Assembly (NCBI GenBank): GCA_030609865.1
Contig: JAUWSZ010000166.1
Coordinates: 1 to 6,267, forward strand
Origin: a bacterium
GTDB taxonomy: Bacteria; Desulfobacterota; DSWW01
Length of the DNA stretch: 6,267 nucleotides
Reading direction: 5' to 3'
Shown here: piece by piece, positions 4,643 to 6,267 of the stretch
Layout of the letters: each line of letters starts with the position of its first letter
Position numbering within the stretch: position 1 is the first letter of the stretch
Notes under the pieces: generated by a model
Seen by the model: the letters and a program-made list of their open reading frames with translations, nothing else
Database searches by the model: none
What the model was told of the DNA's origin: nothing
Translations under genes and position numbers: made by a program

Positions 4643-6267
4643 TTGAAGAGGCTATTCAGCAGCATCAAGGTCGGGAACCTGGAACTGAAGAACCGTATCG
4701 TCCTGCTCTCCATGCAACTGGGGTACGCAGAGGGCGGATTCGCCACAGACGCCTTCATCCGTTTCTACGAGGAGAGGGCCAGAGGCGGAGCGGGCCTGCT
4801 CATCGTCGGCGGGGCCCACATTCACCCCCACGGCACGGGCGGGGTGAACTTTCTGGCCATCGACGATGACAAGTACATCCCGGACCTGAAGAAGCTCACG
4901 AATGCCATCCGATCCGCGGGATCCAAGTCGTGCCTCCAATTGCTCCACTCGGGTCGATACGCCTTCTCCATCCTCACCGGGGAGAAGCCCGTTTCAGCCT
5001 CCGAGGTCGAGTCTCCGCTCAGCGGTGATGTGCCGCGGGCGCTTAGCGTGGATGAGATCCAGGGAATGGTAACCCTCTTCACCGATGGAGCGCGCAGGGC
5101 AAAGGAAGCCGGCTTTGACTCGGTCGAGATCTGCGGCAGCACCGGGTACCTGGTCAGCCAGTTTCTCTCGGCCTTTACCAACCGCAGGACCGATGAATAC
5201 GGAGGCAGCCTCGAGAACCGTACGAGGTTCGCCAGAGAGATCGTCCGAAGCGTCAAGCAAGCGCTCGGGGAGGACTACCCGGTCGTCTTTCGCCTGAGCT
5301 TCGACGACTACGTGCAGGGCGGGACAGGCCTCGACGAAACGAGACCCATCGCCAGGGCTCTGGAGGAGACCGGAGTCGACATCCTGGACATGCAGGTGGG
5401 TTGGCACGAAGCAAAGGTCCCCACGAGTGCGATGCTCGTGCCTCGAGCCGCCTTTGCATACCTGGCCGGAGAAATAAGGAAGGAAGTCTCCATCCCCGTG
5501 ATCGCAACCAACAGGATCAACGACCCTCGCCTTGCGGAAGAGCTGCTCCAGGACGGAACCGCGGACCTGATCGGCATGGCAAGGGCCTTGATCGCGGACC
5601 CGGAACTGCCCAACAAGGCAATGGCAGGCAGGCTCGAGGAGATCGCCCCGTGCATCGCATGCAACCAGGGGTGCATGGACGGCGTGTTCATGGGAAGGCC
5701 TGTCTCCTGCCTGGTCAACCCGGCGGCGGGCCGGGAGGCGGACTTCGAGATCAACCCCGCGAAAGAATCCAAGAAGGTAATGATCATGGGGGCGGGCCCC
5801 GGGGGCATGGAGACAGCCAGAGTCCTGGCAATCAGGGGCCATGAGGTAACCCTGGTCGAAAAAGAAAAGGAACTGGGAGGCCAGCTCACCCTTTGCGGGA
5901 TTGCCGAAGACAGGGGCGAGTTCAGATCCTACTTGAGATACTTGATCAATGAAGTAAACAGGTTGGATATCAGCATCGTAACGGGCAAGGAAGCTACCGA
6001 GCATACGGTGCTCGAGCGCCATTCGGATGTGGTCATCGTCGCAACAGGCGCAAAACAAGACCTCCCCGACATACCCGGCATCGACAAACCTCATGTCTAC
6101 ACCGCCGCGTCGGTCCTGCGGAGAGAGGCCGACCTCTGGGGCAAGGTGGTCATCATCGGTGGCGGTCACATCGGATGTGAAGTCGCTCTCTACGCAGCGC
6201 AAAGGGGCGCCATGCCCTCCGATGTCGCCCGGTTCCTGGTTCGCCACGGGGCGCTCGATCATGAAGA
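4643..6267 (+). CDS. 2,4-dienoyl-CoA reductase-like FMN/4Fe-4S/FAD oxidoreductase (3' truncated)
   Basis: 541 codons are present and the frame runs off the window; family members have about 640-680 residues. Residues 1-330 are an OYE-type FMN barrel (LFSSIKVGNLELKNRIV, QLLHSGRYAF, FLSAFTNRRTDEYGGSLENR). Cys337, Cys340, Cys344 and Cys356 form the CX2CX3CX11C 4Fe-4S site (CIACNQGC, VSCLVNP). Residues 378-415 are the FAD fold (VMIMGAGPGGMETA, LVEKEKELGGQL), and VVIIGGGHIGCEVA (502-515) is the NAD(P)H-binding motif. The catalytic pair of E. coli FadH (Tyr166, His252) is matched by Tyr169 in CGSTGYLVSQF and His255 in GWHEAKVPT. These two motifs favour a dienoyl- or enoyl-CoA reductase over other OYE relatives such as trimethylamine dehydrogenase. 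BaiCD/BaiH-type bile-acid reductases share the architecture and remain possible. The start is TTG 4643 with a good ribosome site, 19 bases after the barrel gene. Confidence 0.9.
   Translation, partial: MKRLFSSIKVGNLELKNRIVLLSMQLGYAEGGFATDAFIRFYEERARGGAGLLIVGGAHIHPHGTGGVNFLAIDDDKYIPDLKKLTNAIRSAGSKSCLQLLHSGRYAFSILTGEKPVSASEVESPLSGDVPRALSVDEIQGMVTLFTDGARRAKEAGFDSVEICGSTGYLVSQFLSAFTNRRTDEYGGSLENRTRFAREIVRSVKQALGEDYPVVFRLSFDDYVQGGTGLDETRPIARALEETGVDILDMQVGWHEAKVPTSAMLVPRAAFAYLAGEIRKEVSIPVIATNRINDPRLAEELLQDGTADLIGMARALIADPELPNKAMAGRLEEIAPCIACNQGCMDGVFMGRPVSCLVNPAAGREADFEINPAKESKKVMIMGAGPGGMETARVLAIRGHEVTLVEKEKELGGQLTLCGIAEDRGEFRSYLRYLINEVNRLDISIVTGKEATEHTVLERHSDVVIVATGAKQDLPDIPGIDKPHVYTAASVLRREADLWGKVVIIGGGHIGCEVALYAAQRGAMPSDVARFLVRHGALDHE

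Noticed and set aside
3787..4758. Minus-strand open frame (323 codons) opposite the barrel gene.
   Set aside because: The plus-strand product has a signal peptide, strand-like periodicity and a terminal Phe; the antisense frame has no start signal or motif and spans two plus-strand genes.
4994..6262. Long minus-strand open frame (422 codons) opposite the dienoyl-CoA reductase-like gene.
   Set aside because: It is the antisense shadow of a gene with clear family motifs, cofactor sites and catalytic residues; its own translation is rich in Asp, Gly, Arg and His without any recognisable motif.

Overview
The window looks like a piece of a GC-rich bacterial chromosome. The outer-membrane protein and the secreted Ig-like protein imply a Gram-negative. 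The mix of a CaiB/BaiF CoA-transferase, an acyl-CoA ligase remnant, Old Yellow Enzyme (OYE)-type reductases and a 2,4-dienoyl-CoA reductase fits a metabolically versatile anaerobe such as a Desulfobacterota (deltaproteobacterial) lineage. That taxonomic guess is inference only; no marker gene is present.

Layout. Bases 2-154 hold the last 50 codons of an unrecognised plus-strand gene. A 176-base gap with degenerate repeat-like sequence follows. A minus-strand family III CoA-transferase (331-1521) converges on that gene. Bases 1522-1896 are a noncoding stretch. It contains a roughly 160-base structured element with imperfect inverted ends and a long internal inverted repeat. Next to it is a short frameshifted remnant of the C-terminal end of an AMP-forming acyl-CoA ligase (about 1802-1895). 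From 1897 all genes are on the plus strand: a small exported Ig-like (ASH/HYDIN-type) protein (1897-2328), a single-domain OYE-family ene-reductase (2406-3476), a signal-peptide-bearing putative outer-membrane beta-barrel protein with a TTG start (3628-4623), and a multidomain FMN/4Fe-4S/FAD 2,4-dienoyl-CoA reductase-like enzyme (4643 to the window end, truncated, also TTG start).

How they may work together. The barrel gene and the dienoyl-CoA reductase-like gene are 19 bases apart and very probably co-transcribed; the single-domain ene-reductase may belong to the same unit or may precede a separate promoter. CoA transfer onto an acid, followed by reduction of C=C bonds in the CoA thioester, is a coherent theme, with the barrel as a possible route across or anchor in the outer membrane. 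The enzyme families resemble those of bile-acid (bai) and unsaturated or alicyclic acid degradation clusters, but no substrate can be read from the sequence. No rRNA, tRNA, CRISPR array, intact transposase or phage gene was seen.
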